Assembly (NCBI RefSeq): GCF_001888805.2
Contig: NZ_CP019113.1
Span: 3,596,001-3,660,000, forward strand
Source of the DNA: Enterobacter sp. SA187
GTDB lineage: Bacteria; Pseudomonadota; Gammaproteobacteria; Enterobacterales; Enterobacteriaceae
DNA length: 64,000 bases
Direction of reading: 5' to 3'
Numbering within the stretch: the stretch's first letter is position 1; every line of letters starts with the position of its first letter. Shown piece after piece: positions 1-9,002 of the stretch. The translations under genes and the position numbers were made by a program. The notes under the pieces were generated by a model that did not search any database, was not told the DNA's origin, and was given only the letters and a program-made list of their open reading frames with translations.

Positions 1-698
1 CGGCGAGCAATCTGGTTAAAGAACTCAATAATGATTGAGAAACCAATCGCGGCATACAGGTAGCCTTTCGGAATATGAAAGCCGAAGCCTTCCGCCACCA
101 GACTCAGACCAATCATCAACAGGAAGCTCAGACAGAGCACCACCACCGTCGGATGCTGATTGACGAATCGCGTCAACGGTTTTGAAGCCAGCAGCATCAC
201 CGCCATGGCGATCACTACCGCCGCCATCATGACCGGCAGATGGTTCACCATACCGACCGCCGTGATCACCGCATCGAGTGAGAAGACCGCATCAAGGATG
301 ACGATCTGTACCACCACGACCCAGAAGCTGGCATAGCCTTTCGTCTGTCCGGTGTCATGTTCACGGTTTTCAAGTCGCTCGTGTAATTCTGTTGTCGCTT
401 TGAACAGCAAGAATAGTCCCCCGAGCAGCATGATTAAGTCACGGCCGGAGAAGCTTAAATCCATCACGGTAAACAGCGGCTTTGTCAGCGTTACCATCCA
501 CGAGATCACCGACAGCAGGCCGAGTCGCATGATCAGCGCCAGTGACAGGCCGATCAGGCGGGCTTTATCACGCTGTTTAGGCGGGAGTTTATCCGCAAGG
601 ATGGCAATGAACACCAGGTTGTCGATACCGAGAACGATTTCAAGAACAACAAGCGTCAACAACCCCACCCAGATCGAGGGGTCCATTAAGAATTCCAT
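1..698 (-). CDS. yoaE: YoaE, TerC-family inner membrane protein (3' part beyond window)
   Basis: Integral membrane protein of the TerC family. In E. coli YoaE the membrane part is followed by cytoplasmic CBS and CorC-type domains, which would lie to the left of position 1. The 232 visible residues begin [10 protein letters not shown]. They contain the TerC signature segments [12 protein letters not shown] near the N-terminus and [11 protein letters not shown] around residue 140, the acidic intramembrane motifs linked to divalent metal handling. Six or seven hydrophobic segments are visible. The ATG at 696-698 follows an AGGAGC ribosome site. The gene is divergent from manXYZ, as in E. coli. 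TerC relatives such as Alx are tied to manganese export, but the substrate of YoaE is not shown by the sequence. Confidence 0.93.
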   Translation of the reverse strand, partial: MEFLMDPSIWVGLLTLVVLEIVLGIDNLVFIAILADKLPPKQRDKARLIGLSLALIMRLGLLSVISWMVTLTKPLFTVMDLSFSGRDLIMLLGGLFLLFKATTELHERLENREHDTGQTKGYASFWVVVVQIVILDAVFSLDAVITAVGMVNHLPVMMAAVVIAMAVMLLASKPLTRFVNQHPTVVVLCLSFLLMIGLSLVAEGFGFHIPKGYLYAAIGFSIIIEFFNQIAR

Positions 699-937
699 GA
701 CAGGCTCCTGTTTACGGAATGGCAAAACGGTGCGTTAAGCACAGGCGTGATGACAGCAGATGAAAATGAAAGGTGGCGGAAAACGCCGGATTGCGAGGCA
801 CGAAACGGCCAATGGGTTAACTGACGTCGGTGACGGTCCATACACGGGGCTACTGCCCTATACTCCTTGATAATTAAACGGATGGTAAACATAGCAGAGA
901 GAATTAATGTTTTGCAAAGATTTACCGGAATTTGCAA
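686..937 (-). CDS. Candidate small ORF overlapping the yoaE start
   Basis: An open frame of up to 83 codons runs through the yoaE leader and stops 13 bases inside yoaE, in another frame. Its first part ([12 protein letters not shown]) is weakly hydrophobic. Such an overlap would allow translational coupling to yoaE, because its stop lies just past the yoaE ribosome site and start. An AAGGAG lies inside the frame about 24 bases before an internal ATG, so the true start is unclear. It may be only the yoaE leader. I keep it because a long open frame ending exactly on a neighbour's start is unusual. Confidence 0.25.
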   Translation of the reverse strand: MQIPVNLCKTLILSAMFTIRLIIKEYRAVAPCMDRHRRQLTHWPFRASQSGVFRHLSFSSAVITPVLNAPFCHSVNRSLSWNS

Positions 938-1011
938 TTGGAATTTTGTGGTTATTTCGCGGGCCGAAATTTCTGATCGACGAAAGCTAAATTACGGATG
1001 CGCATCACAAA

Positions 1012-1039
1012 AATTATTTTTTCGATGTCTAAAATAATT
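1012..1039. promoter_or_regulatory. Candidate Mlc/NagC-type operator of manXYZ
   Basis: A perfect inverted repeat has arms AATTATTTT and AAAATAATT and a 10-base spacer, 112 bases before manX. E. coli manXYZ is repressed by Mlc and NagC through AT-rich operators with TTATTT/AAATAA half-sites, and this site has that form in the right place. The remainder of the 453-base yoaE-manX gap holds the two divergent promoters. I could not fix a CRP site in it with confidence. Confidence 0.5.
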
Positions 1040-1151
1040 CACGGAAGTTTTAACTTTTCTTTCAAACCCTTATCTGAATCGATTCGCTGGTAAAGATTGA
1101 TTCACAACACATCTGTTACAGAGGTGTTAACGATAATAACGGAGGTAGCAA

Positions 1152-2117
1152 GTGACCATTGCTATTGTAATAGGCACACATGGCTGGGCTGCAGAACAAT
1201 TGCTCAAAACAGCCGAAATGCTGTTGGGTGAGCAGGAAAACGTCGGCTGGATCGATTTCGTTCCCGGCGAGAACGCCGAAACGCTCATCGAAAAATACAA
1301 CGCCCGGCTGGCAAATCTCGACACCAGTCAAGGGGTGCTGTTTCTCGTCGATACATGGGGCGGCAGTCCGTTTAACGCCGCCAGTCGAATTGTCGTCGAT
1401 AAAGAGCATTATGAAGTGGTTGCCGGGGTCAACATTCCTATGCTGGTTGAAACGCTCATGGGGCGTGATGACGATCCGAGTTTTGACGATCTGGTTGCCG
1501 TGGCGGTTGAGGCGGGACGTGAGGGGGTGAAAGCCCTGAAGGCAAAAGCGCCGGAAGCGGTAACGCCTGCGCCTGCTGCTGTGGCAAAACCCGCCGCACC
1601 GGTTAAGCCCATGGGCGCGGATGATTACATGGTGATCGGTCTTGCGCGTATCGATGACCGTTTGATCCACGGCCAGGTGGCAACACGCTGGACCAAAGAA
1701 ACCAACGTGCAGCGCATTATCGTGGTCAGTGACGAAGTGGCCGCTGATACCGTGCGTAAGACCTTGCTGACGCAGGTTGCGCCGCCTGGCGTGACGGCGC
1801 ACGTAGTGGATGTCGCGAAGATGATCCGCGTTTATAACAACCCGAAATACGCGGGTGAACGCATCATGCTGCTGTTTACCAACCCTACCGATGTTGAACG
1901 TCTGGTGGAGGCCGGGGTGAAGATCACCTCCGTCAATATCGGCGGTATGGCTTATCGTCAGGGCAAAACCCAGGTAAACAACGCCGTTTCGGTGGATGAA
2001 CAGGATATTGAGGCCTTCAAAAAACTCAATGCCCGCGGTATTGAGCTGGAAGTCCGTAAAGTCTCAAACGATCCGAAACTGAAAATGATGGACTTGATCG
2101 GCAAAGTGGCGAAGTAG
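1152..2117 (+). CDS. manX: PTS mannose-family EIIAB component ManX
   Basis: Cytoplasmic EIIAB subunit of the broad-specificity mannose/glucose/glucosamine phosphotransferase system. It takes phosphate from HPr and passes it to sugar entering through ManYZ. The IIA domain (about residues 1-130) carries the phospho-acceptor His10 in IGTHGW. An Ala/Pro-rich linker (about 132-160) leads to the IIB domain with His173 in the motif DDRLIHGQ. The length of 321 is close to E. coli ManX. The start is a GTG six bases after a strong GGAGG, and it gives the conserved N-terminus MTIAIVIG. First gene of the manXYZ operon. Confidence 0.97.
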   Translation: MTIAIVIGTHGWAAEQLLKTAEMLLGEQENVGWIDFVPGENAETLIEKYNARLANLDTSQGVLFLVDTWGGSPFNAASRIVVDKEHYEVVAGVNIPMLVETLMGRDDDPSFDDLVAVAVEAGREGVKALKAKAPEAVTPAPAAVAKPAAPVKPMGADDYMVIGLARIDDRLIHGQVATRWTKETNVQRIIVVSDEVAADTVRKTLLTQVAPPGVTAHVVDVAKMIRVYNNPKYAGERIMLLFTNPTDVERLVEAGVKITSVNIGGMAYRQGKTQVNNAVSVDEQDIEAFKKLNARGIELEVRKVSNDPKLKMMDLIGKVAK

Positions 2118-2176
2118 CCGGCACGAGCTGATTTACTCAGTTTTCACAACTACGTCTTAGTTATAGGAGAAGTACA

Positions 2177-2977
2177 ATGGAGATCACCCTTCTTCAGATT
2201 GTGCTGGTGTTTGTCGTTGCCTGTATCGCCGGTATGGAGTCGGTACTGGATGAATTTCAGTTCCACCGTCCGCTGGTGGCCTGTACGTTAATTGGCATGG
2301 TGCTGGGTGATATGCAAAAAGGCATCATCATCGGCGGTACCCTGGAAATGATCGCCCTCGGCTGGATGAACATCGGGGCCGCCGTGGCGCCGGATGCCGC
2401 GCTGGCGTCGATCATCTCCACCGTGCTGGTCATTGCCGGGGGCCAGAGCATCGGCGCCGGGATTGCGCTGGCTATTCCGCTGGCGGCGGCAGGCCAGGTG
2501 TTAACCATCATCGTTCGTACCATTACCGTGGCATTCCAGCACGCGGCGGATAAGGCGGCCGACAACGGCAACCTTACGGCGCTGTCCTGGATCCACGTTT
2601 CTTCCCTGTTCCTGCAGGCGATGCGTATCGCGATCCCGGCCGTCATCGTTGCGGTTTCTGTGGGCACCAGCGAAGTGCAGAATATGCTTAACGCCATTCC
2701 TGAAGTGGTAACCAGCGGTCTGAACATCGCCGGGGGCATGATCGTGGTAGTGGGTTATGCGATGGTCATCAACATGATGCGCGCGGGCTACCTGATGCCG
2801 TTCTTCTACCTGGGCTTCGTCACTGCCGCCTTCACCAACTTCAACCTGGTGGCGCTGGGCGTGATTGGCGCGGTAATGGCCATCCTTTATATCCAGCTGA
2901 GCCCGAAATACAACCGTTCAGCAGGTGGCCCGGTACCGGCCGCGGGTGCAAACGATCTTGATAACGAACTGGACTAG
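2177..2977 (+). CDS. manY: PTS mannose-family EIIC component ManY
   Basis: Membrane IIC subunit of the mannose PTS, forming the sugar channel with ManZ. The 266 residues contain a run of glycine- and alanine-rich hydrophobic segments, including IIGGTLEMIALGWMNIG, typical of the EII-Man IIC family. The C-terminal tail after about residue 245 is polar. It starts with ATG after AGGAGA, 59 bases after manX, and ends 12 bases before the manZ start. In E. coli this complex is also the inner-membrane entry route for lambda DNA and the target of several bacteriocins, and it is repressed post-transcriptionally by SgrS. No SgrS pairing site was verified here. Confidence 0.97.
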   Translation: MEITLLQIVLVFVVACIAGMESVLDEFQFHRPLVACTLIGMVLGDMQKGIIIGGTLEMIALGWMNIGAAVAPDAALASIISTVLVIAGGQSIGAGIALAIPLAAAGQVLTIIVRTITVAFQHAADKAADNGNLTALSWIHVSSLFLQAMRIAIPAVIVAVSVGTSEVQNMLNAIPEVVTSGLNIAGGMIVVVGYAMVINMMRAGYLMPFFYLGFVTAAFTNFNLVALGVIGAVMAILYIQLSPKYNRSAGGPVPAAGANDLDNELD

Positions 2978-2989
2978 CAGGTGAGCGAC

Positions 2990-3841
2990 ATGGTTGATAT
3001 GACAAAAACTACCGCAGTGAAAAAACTCACTCCGGGTGATATTCGTGGCGTGTTCATTCGTTCAAACCTGTTCCAGGGGTCGTGGAACTTCGAACGTATG
3101 CAGGCGCTGGGTTTCTGCTTCTCAATGGTGCCGGCGATCAAACGCCTCTATCCGGAAAACAACGAAGCGCGCCGTCAGGCCATCAAGCGCCATCTGGAGT
3201 TCTTCAATACCCATCCTTACGTGGCGGCTCCAGTACTGGGCGTGACGCTGGCGATGGAAGAGCAGCGTGCTAACGGTGCGGAGATCGACGACGGCGCCAT
3301 CAACGGGATCAAGGTTGGTCTGATGGGGCCGCTGGCAGGCGTGGGTGACCCGATTTTCTGGGGTACGGTGCGTCCGGTGTTTGCCGCGCTGGGTGCCGGG
3401 ATCGCGATGAGCGGTTCTCTGCTCGGGCCGCTGCTGTTCTTCATCCTGTTTAACGCCGTGCGCCTGGCAACCCGTTATTACGGTGTGGCCTACGGTTACC
3501 GTAAAGGCGTGGACATCGTAAAAGACATGGGTGGCGGCTTCCTGCAAAAACTGACCGAGGGGGCGTCAATTCTCGGCCTGTTTGTCATGGGGGCGCTGGT
3601 TAACAAGTGGACGCACGTGAATATCCCGCTGGTGGTGTCGGAAATTACCGACCAGACCGGGAAAACCAACGTCACCACCGTACAGACCATCCTCGATCAG
3701 CTGATGCCGGGGCTGGTGCCGCTGCTGCTGACCTTCGCCTGTATGTGGCTGCTGCGTAAGAAAGTGAACCCGCTGTGGATCATCGTCGGCTTCTTTGTTA
3801 TCGGTATTGCCGGTTACGCCGTCGGCCTGCTGGGTCTGTAA
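2990..3841 (+). CDS. manZ: PTS mannose-family EIID component ManZ
   Basis: IID subunit of the mannose PTS, which completes the membrane complex with ManY. The sequence is near-identical in character to E. coli ManZ, with the IID hallmark NGIKVGLMGPLAGVGDPIFWGT around residues 105-125 split over a conserved turn, and hydrophobic segments near the C-terminus (WIIVGFFVIGIAGYA). The ATG at 2990 gives 283 residues, the E. coli length, and follows AGGTGA. An in-frame GTG at 2981 would add three residues but falls inside that ribosome site. A strong terminator follows, so yobD is probably read from leak-through or its own promoter. Confidence 0.96.
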   Translation: MVDMTKTTAVKKLTPGDIRGVFIRSNLFQGSWNFERMQALGFCFSMVPAIKRLYPENNEARRQAIKRHLEFFNTHPYVAAPVLGVTLAMEEQRANGAEIDDGAINGIKVGLMGPLAGVGDPIFWGTVRPVFAALGAGIAMSGSLLGPLLFFILFNAVRLATRYYGVAYGYRKGVDIVKDMGGGFLQKLTEGASILGLFVMGALVNKWTHVNIPLVVSEITDQTGKTNVTTVQTILDQLMPGLVPLLLTFACMWLLRKKVNPLWIIVGFFVIGIAGYAVGLLGL

Positions 3842-3855
3842 AGGGTAGTTATTGC

Positions 3856-3882
3856 GCCGGGGCCTTTGCCCCGGCTTTTTTT
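3856..3882 (+). terminator. Rho-independent terminator of manXYZ
   Basis: An eight-base GC-rich stem, GCCGGGGC paired with GCCCCGGC, has a four-base loop and is followed directly by seven T residues. It lies 15 bases after the manZ stop. Confidence 0.9.
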
Positions 3883-3893
3883 CGGGAGGATGA

Positions 3894-4352
3894 ATGACGA
3901 TCACGGATATCGTGTTGATTTTGTTTGTTGCTGCACTGCTGGCTTACGCACTTTATGATGAATTCATCATGCCCCGCCGCCATGGACAAACGCTGCTCAG
4001 CGTACCCCTGTTGCGCCGCAGCCGGGTCGACGGCTTCATTTTTGCCGGGTTGCTGGTGATCCTTATTTATAACAACGTGACCAATAATGGTGCGGTTTTA
4101 ACCACATGGTTATTATGCGCACTGGCGCTGATGGCTATTTATCTGTTCTGGGTTCGCGCGCCGAAAATCATCTTCAAACAGGATGGTTTTTTCTTCGCCA
4201 ATGTCTGGATTGCTTATAACCGCATTAAAGAGATGAATTTATCTGAAGATGGTGTGCTGGTAATGCAATTAGAGCAGCGCCGCCTGCTTATCCGGGTGCG
4301 CAATATCGATGACCTGGAAAAGATCTACAAAGTTATGGTTAAAACTCAATGA
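3894..4352 (+). CDS. yobD: YobD, UPF0266 (DUF986) inner membrane protein
   Basis: A 152-residue membrane protein matching E. coli YobD over its whole length. It has three hydrophobic segments: about residues 5-22, about 43-62 ([15 protein letters not shown]) and about 70-87 ([15 protein letters not shown]). A soluble C-terminal half ends [19 protein letters not shown]. Its function is unknown. In E. coli the neighbouring gene order is the same, and YobD sits between the mannose PTS and the manganese exporter. The start follows GGGAGGA directly downstream of the manZ terminator. Confidence 0.93.
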   Translation: MTITDIVLILFVAALLAYALYDEFIMPRRHGQTLLSVPLLRRSRVDGFIFAGLLVILIYNNVTNNGAVLTTWLLCALALMAIYLFWVRAPKIIFKQDGFFFANVWIAYNRIKEMNLSEDGVLVMQLEQRRLLIRVRNIDDLEKIYKVMVKTQ

Positions 4353-4356
4353 GTTA

Positions 4357-4378
4357 AAATATAGCGAAGGCTATATTT
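4357..4378. promoter_or_regulatory. MntR box 1 upstream of mntP
   Basis: An interrupted palindrome has core TATAGC-GAAG-GCTATA with flanking AAA and TTT. It is nearly the same as the E. coli MntR operator form (ATAGC, four-base spacer, GCTAT). MntR with manganese activates mntP in E. coli, so this is probably an activator site although the same box represses mntH. It begins five bases after the yobD stop. Confidence 0.75.
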
Positions 4379-4399
4379 CTGCACATAAAATCACCGCAG

Positions 4400-4419
4400 T
4401 TATAGCCACTGCTATATTA
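4400..4419. promoter_or_regulatory. MntR box 2 upstream of mntP
   Basis: A second copy has core TATAGC-CACT-GCTATA (4401-4416), 41 bases after the first core, about four helical turns. Same-face spacing would let two MntR dimers cooperate. The sequence from here to about 4554 holds the mntP promoter and no gene. Confidence 0.7.
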
Positions 4420-4554
4420 TTTTCTACGGAATAACTTATATTTTTTAACCTGATTATTACCAATAAAGACAAATGCAAATCGTTATCAGCCTGACAAAAA
4501 AGTAATGAATTTCTGTGATTGTTCTCACCTTGCGAAATATGGTAAGGTTGCGCC

Positions 4555-4735
4555 CGTCGTTGGGGAGTAGCCGATTTCCATTCACCCCGGAAATGTGCGC
4601 GTCAACATACTCGTTGAAAAACGTGGCGCGTACGAATCAAACCGCATAGCCGTTTGATTTGGCGAGACCATTGACACATCAACTGCTGATTACTGGGGGC
4701 AGTGATGTGTTATATGGATACCCCGGTCAGGACGC
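4555..4735 (+). promoter_or_regulatory. yybP-ykoY manganese riboswitch (mntP leader)
   Basis: The mntP leader has the conserved yybP-ykoY landmarks. GGGGAGTAGCC lies at about 4562-4572, a GC-rich paired region follows, then GGCGAGACC near 4662-4670. A long hairpin (arms around GACACATCA and TGATGTGT, 4672-4710) lies before the start codon. In E. coli the mntP leader is such a manganese sensor that promotes expression when manganese is high. The edges are estimates from the motif positions. Confidence 0.82.
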
Positions 4736-4739
4736 TCTT

Positions 4740-5303
4740 ATGAATTTATCTGCCACTCTCCTGCTCGCTTTTGGCATGTCGATGGATGCCTTCGCCGCTT
4801 CCATCGGGAAAGGCGCTACCCTGCACAAACCCAGATTCTCCGAGGCCCTGCGCACCGGTCTGATCTTTGGCGCGATTGAAACCCTGACGCCGCTGATAGG
4901 CTGGGGACTGGGCATGCTCGCCAGCCAGTTCGTACTGGAGTGGAATCACTGGATCGCCTTTTTGCTGCTGGTTTTTCTGGGCGGACGCATGGTGCTGGAA
5001 GGGGTACGGGGAAATGATGATGAAGATACGCCCCTGCAGCGTCACGGCTTCTGGCTACTGGTAACAACCGCGATTGCCACCAGCCTGGATGCCATGGCGG
5101 TTGGCGTCGGGCTGGCCTTCCTGCAGGTCAATATTATCACCACCGCGCTCACCATTGGCTGCGCGACCCTGGTGATGTCGACGCTCGGGATCATGATTGG
5201 CCGCTTTATTGGCCCGCTGTTAGGAAAACGGGCTGAAATTCTCGGCGGGATCGTGCTGATCGGTATTGGTTCGCAGATCCTCTGGAGCCACTTCGCCGGT
5301 TAA
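4740..5303 (+). CDS. mntP: Manganese efflux pump MntP
   Basis: Inner-membrane manganese exporter of 187 residues. It shows the duplicated MntP motif: [16 protein letters not shown] near the N-terminus and [16 protein letters not shown] around residue 110. The conserved aspartates of these motifs are implicated in manganese transport. Six hydrophobic segments are present, with a charged loop (RGNDDEDTP) between the halves. The ATG at 4740 gives MNLSATLL, matching E. coli. Longer in-frame starts would lie within the riboswitch. The two MntR-type boxes and the riboswitch indicate dual manganese control. It overlaps the convergent rlmA end by four bases. Confidence 0.96.
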   Translation: MNLSATLLLAFGMSMDAFAASIGKGATLHKPRFSEALRTGLIFGAIETLTPLIGWGLGMLASQFVLEWNHWIAFLLLVFLGGRMVLEGVRGNDDEDTPLQRHGFWLLVTTAIATSLDAMAVGVGLAFLQVNIITTALTIGCATLVMSTLGIMIGRFIGPLLGKRAEILGGIVLIGIGSQILWSHFAG

Positions 5304-6115
5304 GGATTACGCTGCCAGCACTGGATGCTGAAATCCGTCTGACAGCTGAACTGTTCCATATCCGCCAGCGCTTCCCATACCGCCGGTTTCGCCCGCCACG
5401 CGAAGGGCGTCATCTGCAACAGCGCCACCGCTTCCGCCCCGCTCAGGGTCATGCGGTACCCCAGCGCATGCTGCTCTGCCAGCGTAAAACCTTCGATCTG
5501 CTCACTTTGCGGCGCGTGAAGCTGAACTTCATCGTAGATCAGCCCTTTCAGCTCCTGTAAGTGATGCGGGCCGGGAGCGGCGGTGATCACCCAGCCACCG
5601 GCTTTCACTACCCTTGCCAGCTCCTGCGCTTTACAGGGCGCGTAGATACGTACAATCGCATCCAGCGTACTGGCTTCAAACGGCAGCCGGTGGCTTGACG
5701 CCACACAGAACATCACCTGCGGATAACGCTTTGCCGCGGCGCGTATTGCGGGCTTTGACACATCCAGCCCGAAAGTCTGCGCCCCGTGCTGCGCGGCGAT
5801 CTGCGCGAACGCATCGGTGTAATAACCCTCGCCGCAGCCAATATCCAGCAGCGCACTGGCCTGCGCCGGTAAGCGTGCGTCCAGTTGCTCGCTGATGGCA
5901 TCCCGCAACGGCTGATAGTGCCCCGCATCCAGAAAGGCGCGGCGCGCCTGCATCATCTCTGCGCTGTCCCCCGGCTCGCGGGAGCGTTTATGCTGAACGG
6001 GCAGCAAATTGACGTAGCCCTCTTTCGCCAGATCAAACTGATGCCGTTGCGGGCAGACGAGGCTATTTTCCTGACGGCGCAACGGCGCATGGCAAAGGGG
6101 GCAACTGAAGGACAT
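5300..6115 (-). CDS. rlmA: 23S rRNA (guanine-745-N1)-methyltransferase RlmA
   Basis: Cytoplasmic SAM-dependent enzyme that methylates G745 of 23S rRNA. An N-terminal zinc ribbon is formed by CPLC (residues 5-8), then CPQRH (about 21-25). The Rossmann SAM-binding loop DIGCGEGYY lies around residue 90, and IYAPC around 165 belongs to the family core. Length is 271, against 269 in E. coli. The ATG at 6115 gives MSFSCPLC, and longer in-frame starts add no conserved sequence. Confidence 0.95.
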   Translation of the reverse strand: MSFSCPLCHAPLRRQENSLVCPQRHQFDLAKEGYVNLLPVQHKRSREPGDSAEMMQARRAFLDAGHYQPLRDAISEQLDARLPAQASALLDIGCGEGYYTDAFAQIAAQHGAQTFGLDVSKPAIRAAAKRYPQVMFCVASSHRLPFEASTLDAIVRIYAPCKAQELARVVKAGGWVITAAPGPHHLQELKGLIYDEVQLHAPQSEQIEGFTLAEQHALGYRMTLSGAEAVALLQMTPFAWRAKPAVWEALADMEQFSCQTDFSIQCWQRNP

Positions 6116-6177
6116 ATCAACTCCGGGCGATAATAAAGGGCGAAAGTGTAACGCCAATCGCCCCTGCGGGAAATGAT

Positions 6178-7917
6178 TTAGCGCGTTGCCGCCACGCCGG
6201 AAGAAGAATTGAGCACCAGCAGATGATCGTCGCCGGGGCGCAAACCGTCGGGTTCGATATTTTCGACACGCAGTACACGGGTCATGATCTCGCTGAATAC
6301 CGGCGCCGACACGGCACCGCCGTAATAGGCACCGTTTTTGGGATCGTCGATCACCACCACCAGCGCATATTGCGGATGACTGGCTGGCGCGACGCCTGCC
6401 GTGTAGGCGACGTATTTATCGACATATTTCCCGTCATCGCCGATTTTCTTCGCCGTGCCGGTTTTGACCGCCACCCGGTAATCGCGTACCGCCGCTTTGG
6501 TGCCGCCGCCGCCCGGTAGCGCGACGCTCTCCATCATATGCTCCACCTGATGAACAATGTCAGCGGGCATCACCTGCGTACCCATCACCGGCGGATCGAC
6601 ACGGGTAATAGAAAGCGGCCGCGCCAGACCAAAACTGCCGATAGTGGCGTAGACATGCGCCAGCTGTAGCGGCGTGACCATCAGGCCATAGCCAAATGAG
6701 AAGGTGGCGCGATCTAACTGCCCCCAGTAACGGCGCACCGGCAGGCTGCCACGGCTTTCGCCGGTCAGACCCAGCCCGGTGGGGATACCAAAGCCAAAGC
6801 TTTTATAAGTATCCAATAGCTTCTGGATGGGCATCGCCAGCGACAGTCTGGACACGCCGGTATCGCTCGATTTCTGCAGAATGCCGGTCAGCGTGAGTTC
6901 CGGGTAATAGCCCACGTCGCGAATACGGTGTCCGTCAATGACATACGGGTGGGTATCCACCACGCTGTCAGGTTTGACTATCCCCTGCTGTAGCGCAGTC
7001 ATCAGCACCATCGGCTTAACGGTCGAGCCGGGTTCAAAGGTATCGCTGATGGCGCGGTTACGGAAATCATCCAGGGTCGCGCCGCTGCGATTATTGGGAT
7101 TAAAATCGGGATAATTGGCCATCGCCAGAATTTCACCGGTGTCTATTTTTATCAGCACCGCCGCGCCTGACTCCGCCTTATTCCAGGTAACGGCGTTATT
7201 CAGCGCATCTTCCGCCAGGGTTTGCAGCCGTTTATCGATGCTCAGCGCCAGGGTTTGTGCCGGTACCGCGGGCGTTTCGGTGATATTTTCAATCACGTGC
7301 CCATAGCGATCTTTACGCACCTCGCGCAGACCGGGCTTGCCGGTCAGCTGCGCGTTAAAGCTTTTCTCAACGCCTTCGATCCCCTGCCCGTCGATATTAG
7401 TAAAACCGATCAGATTGGCGGCAACATGCCCGCCGGGATAAAAGCGCCGTGATTCCGTTTGCAGATTAATGCCCGGCAGATTGAGGCGATCTATCCACTG
7501 CGCCTGTTGGGGATCAAGCTGCCGCGCCAGATAGACAAAGCGCGACGATGCATGTTGCCGGAGCATGGCGGCCAGATCGCTCAGCGGCATTCCCAGCGCT
7601 TTCGTCAGCGCCTGCCAGCGTCCGTTATCCACCGGGCCGCCCTTTTCACGGATAACCTTCGGATCGGCCCAGACAGCATCAACGGGCACGCTGACCGCCA
7701 GCGGTGATCCATTGCGATCGACAATCATGCCGCGCGGCGACGACACTTTCACTTCGCGCAAAGAACGCCTGTCCTCCTGCCTGACCAGTTTGTCCGGGGC
7801 AATAATCTGCAGCCAGGCGGTGCGGCCCAGCAGTATGCCCAGCGAGAAAAGAATGGCGATGCAAAGCAGGGTAAAACGCAGAGGGGTAAAATTGAGGGTA
7901 AGGCTGTTCTTTTTCAC
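6178..7917 (-). CDS. FtsI-like class B penicillin-binding protein (PBP3SAL-type)
   Basis: A second FtsI-type peptidoglycan transpeptidase of 579 residues, anchored by one N-terminal membrane segment (about residues 14-32) with the catalytic part in the periplasm. The PBP dimer domain lies about residues 50-215 and the transpeptidase domain from about 230. The active-site motifs are STVK (Ser298, Lys301), SSD (350-352, where E. coli FtsI has SSN) and KTGT (485-488). In Salmonella a paralogue at the same place beside rlmA and cspC, PBP3SAL, supports division in acidic conditions. The genuine ftsI would be in the mra/dcw cluster elsewhere. A short gap to rlmA suggests its own promoter before 7917. 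Confidence 0.88.
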   Translation of the reverse strand: MKKNSLTLNFTPLRFTLLCIAILFSLGILLGRTAWLQIIAPDKLVRQEDRRSLREVKVSSPRGMIVDRNGSPLAVSVPVDAVWADPKVIREKGGPVDNGRWQALTKALGMPLSDLAAMLRQHASSRFVYLARQLDPQQAQWIDRLNLPGINLQTESRRFYPGGHVAANLIGFTNIDGQGIEGVEKSFNAQLTGKPGLREVRKDRYGHVIENITETPAVPAQTLALSIDKRLQTLAEDALNNAVTWNKAESGAAVLIKIDTGEILAMANYPDFNPNNRSGATLDDFRNRAISDTFEPGSTVKPMVLMTALQQGIVKPDSVVDTHPYVIDGHRIRDVGYYPELTLTGILQKSSDTGVSRLSLAMPIQKLLDTYKSFGFGIPTGLGLTGESRGSLPVRRYWGQLDRATFSFGYGLMVTPLQLAHVYATIGSFGLARPLSITRVDPPVMGTQVMPADIVHQVEHMMESVALPGGGGTKAAVRDYRVAVKTGTAKKIGDDGKYVDKYVAYTAGVAPASHPQYALVVVIDDPKNGAYYGGAVSAPVFSEIMTRVLRVENIEPDGLRPGDDHLLVLNSSSGVAATR

Positions 7918-8056
7918 CGTGGCTCCTGTAATGAATTAACCCGCTGATTTAACGGGAAACAGGCGCAGAAAGGGAAAAAACTGTGCTAATAACGGTATGG
8001 CTTTGCTACAAAAGGATAATGAGGAAGCAGGAGGTAACACTTTGAAATGAAGGCAT

Positions 8057-8083
8057 TAAAAAGCCCCGCACCGGGCGAGGCTT
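8057..8083 (-). terminator. Terminator of yobF-cspC
   Basis: On the minus strand AAGCCTCGCCCGG-TG-CGGGGCTT forms a GC-rich hairpin ending in TTTTT, 46 bases after the cspC stop. The 140 bases between this and the PBP gene hold only its promoter region. Confidence 0.8.
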
Positions 8084-8128
8084 TATGCTGACATTGACCG
8101 CCTGTGGCGTTCAAGTCGGTGGCAGAAA

Positions 8129-8338
8129 TCAGATAGCGGTAACGTTAACTGCTGCCGGGCCTTTCTGGCCGTCCTGAATTTCGAACTCAACGTTCTGGCC
8201 TTCAGCCAGAGTTTTGAAGCCGTTACCCTGGATTGCAGAGAAGTGTACGAACACATCTTTGCTGCCGTCAGCAGGAGTAATGAAGCCAAAACCTTTAGAC
8301 TCGTTGAACCACTTAACTTGACCTTTAATCTTTGCCAT
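8129..8338 (-). CDS. cspC: Cold-shock-family RNA chaperone CspC
   Basis: A 69-residue OB-fold protein that binds single-stranded RNA and DNA. In E. coli it is made at 37 degrees and stabilises rpoS and other stress mRNAs. RNP1 (KGFGFI) and RNP2 (VFVHF) motifs are intact. The ATG at 8338 gives [11 protein letters not shown] and follows AAGGAA. A TTG two codons earlier is not needed. It is co-transcribed with yobF, whose stop is 25 bases upstream. Confidence 0.97.
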
Positions 8339-8363
8339 TTGCAAAATTCCTTAGAGTGTTTTC

Positions 8364-8495
8364 TTAGCCCGCAGGCATTAACTGAGATAAAACTGAGACA
8401 TTACTGCTTGAGGCACTAATATAAGGTTCGGCAGAGAAGCGGTATTCAACGACAACGTGTTTACTCAGGACTTCTTTACTGAAAATGCCACACAT
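8364..8495 (-). CDS. yobF: Small protein YobF
   Basis: A 43-codon gene directly upstream of cspC. The protein begins [13 protein letters not shown] and continues [11 protein letters not shown], matching E. coli YobF, which is 47 residues and accumulates after heat shock. The C-terminus differs and is four residues shorter. A good ribosome site (GAGGTA) precedes the ATG at 8495. The role of the protein is not known. It may couple translation to cspC. Confidence 0.88.
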   Translation of the reverse strand: MCGIFSKEVLSKHVVVEYRFSAEPYISASSSNVSVLSQLMPAG

Positions 8496-9002
8496 AAACA
8501 GAACTGTACCTCGTTCGACTCACGACGTGTTATCACATACAACATGAAATATGGCAAGCCATTTTTAAACATGTCTGGATCCGCCGCACAAATTCTGCAA
8601 ATGCCTTCACTACCCGCCTTCGATAAGACCTGACGTTGCAGATCAGGGCGCTTTAACGGTAGTTATGGGCACGTGCGGATCCTGTGAAAAACACGACTTT
8701 ATAACCATAGCTTAATATGATGGATTGATCCAGCCTAAGCTAAGCGATTGATATAATATAAAATATATCCTTATAACTTTTTCTTCTGGCTTATAAAGTT
8801 AACAAAAGAACCATCAATAAAGCGTAATTTTACCTGGTTATACAAAGGTGCTGAGTGAGTGAATAAAAGTTGCACAAATAATAATGTGCCTGCACCAAAA
8901 TAATGAAAGTTTAATGACATTGCATCATCGTAAAGCAATAAAAACGTTTCGCTGGTGCAAAAAATAATAGCATTTGCTGTTAATGCGGGAATAAGGAAAA
9001 GC
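8496..9002. other. 507-base intergenic region with TGCA-AT-rich repeats
   Basis: This AT-rich gap lies between yobF and the convergent-orientation 3' end of the metallo-hydrolase gene. It must hold the yobF-cspC promoter. No credible gene is visible. Three similar blocks of the form TGCA followed by an AAATAAT-like run begin at 8871, 8891 and 8956, and another TGCA is at 8931. A palindrome GCACA...TGTGC spans 8872-8889. These may be regulator sites. Confidence 0.4.

Noticed and set aside
738..930. A second yybP-ykoY riboswitch before yoaE, because GGGCAGTAGCCC resembles the GGGGAGTAGC motif of mntP
   Set aside because: The later GAGACC element and the long paired regions are absent. The short hairpin alone does not support it.
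1116..1802. Long minus-strand open frame (228 codons) opposite manX
   Set aside because: It is antisense to a certain gene, His/Arg-rich in the way of reversed GC-rich codons, and has no ribosome site.
8884..8967. 27-codon frame (MCLHQNNESL...) in the gap before yobF
   Set aside because: No ribosome site, high AT content, and no resemblance to known small proteins.
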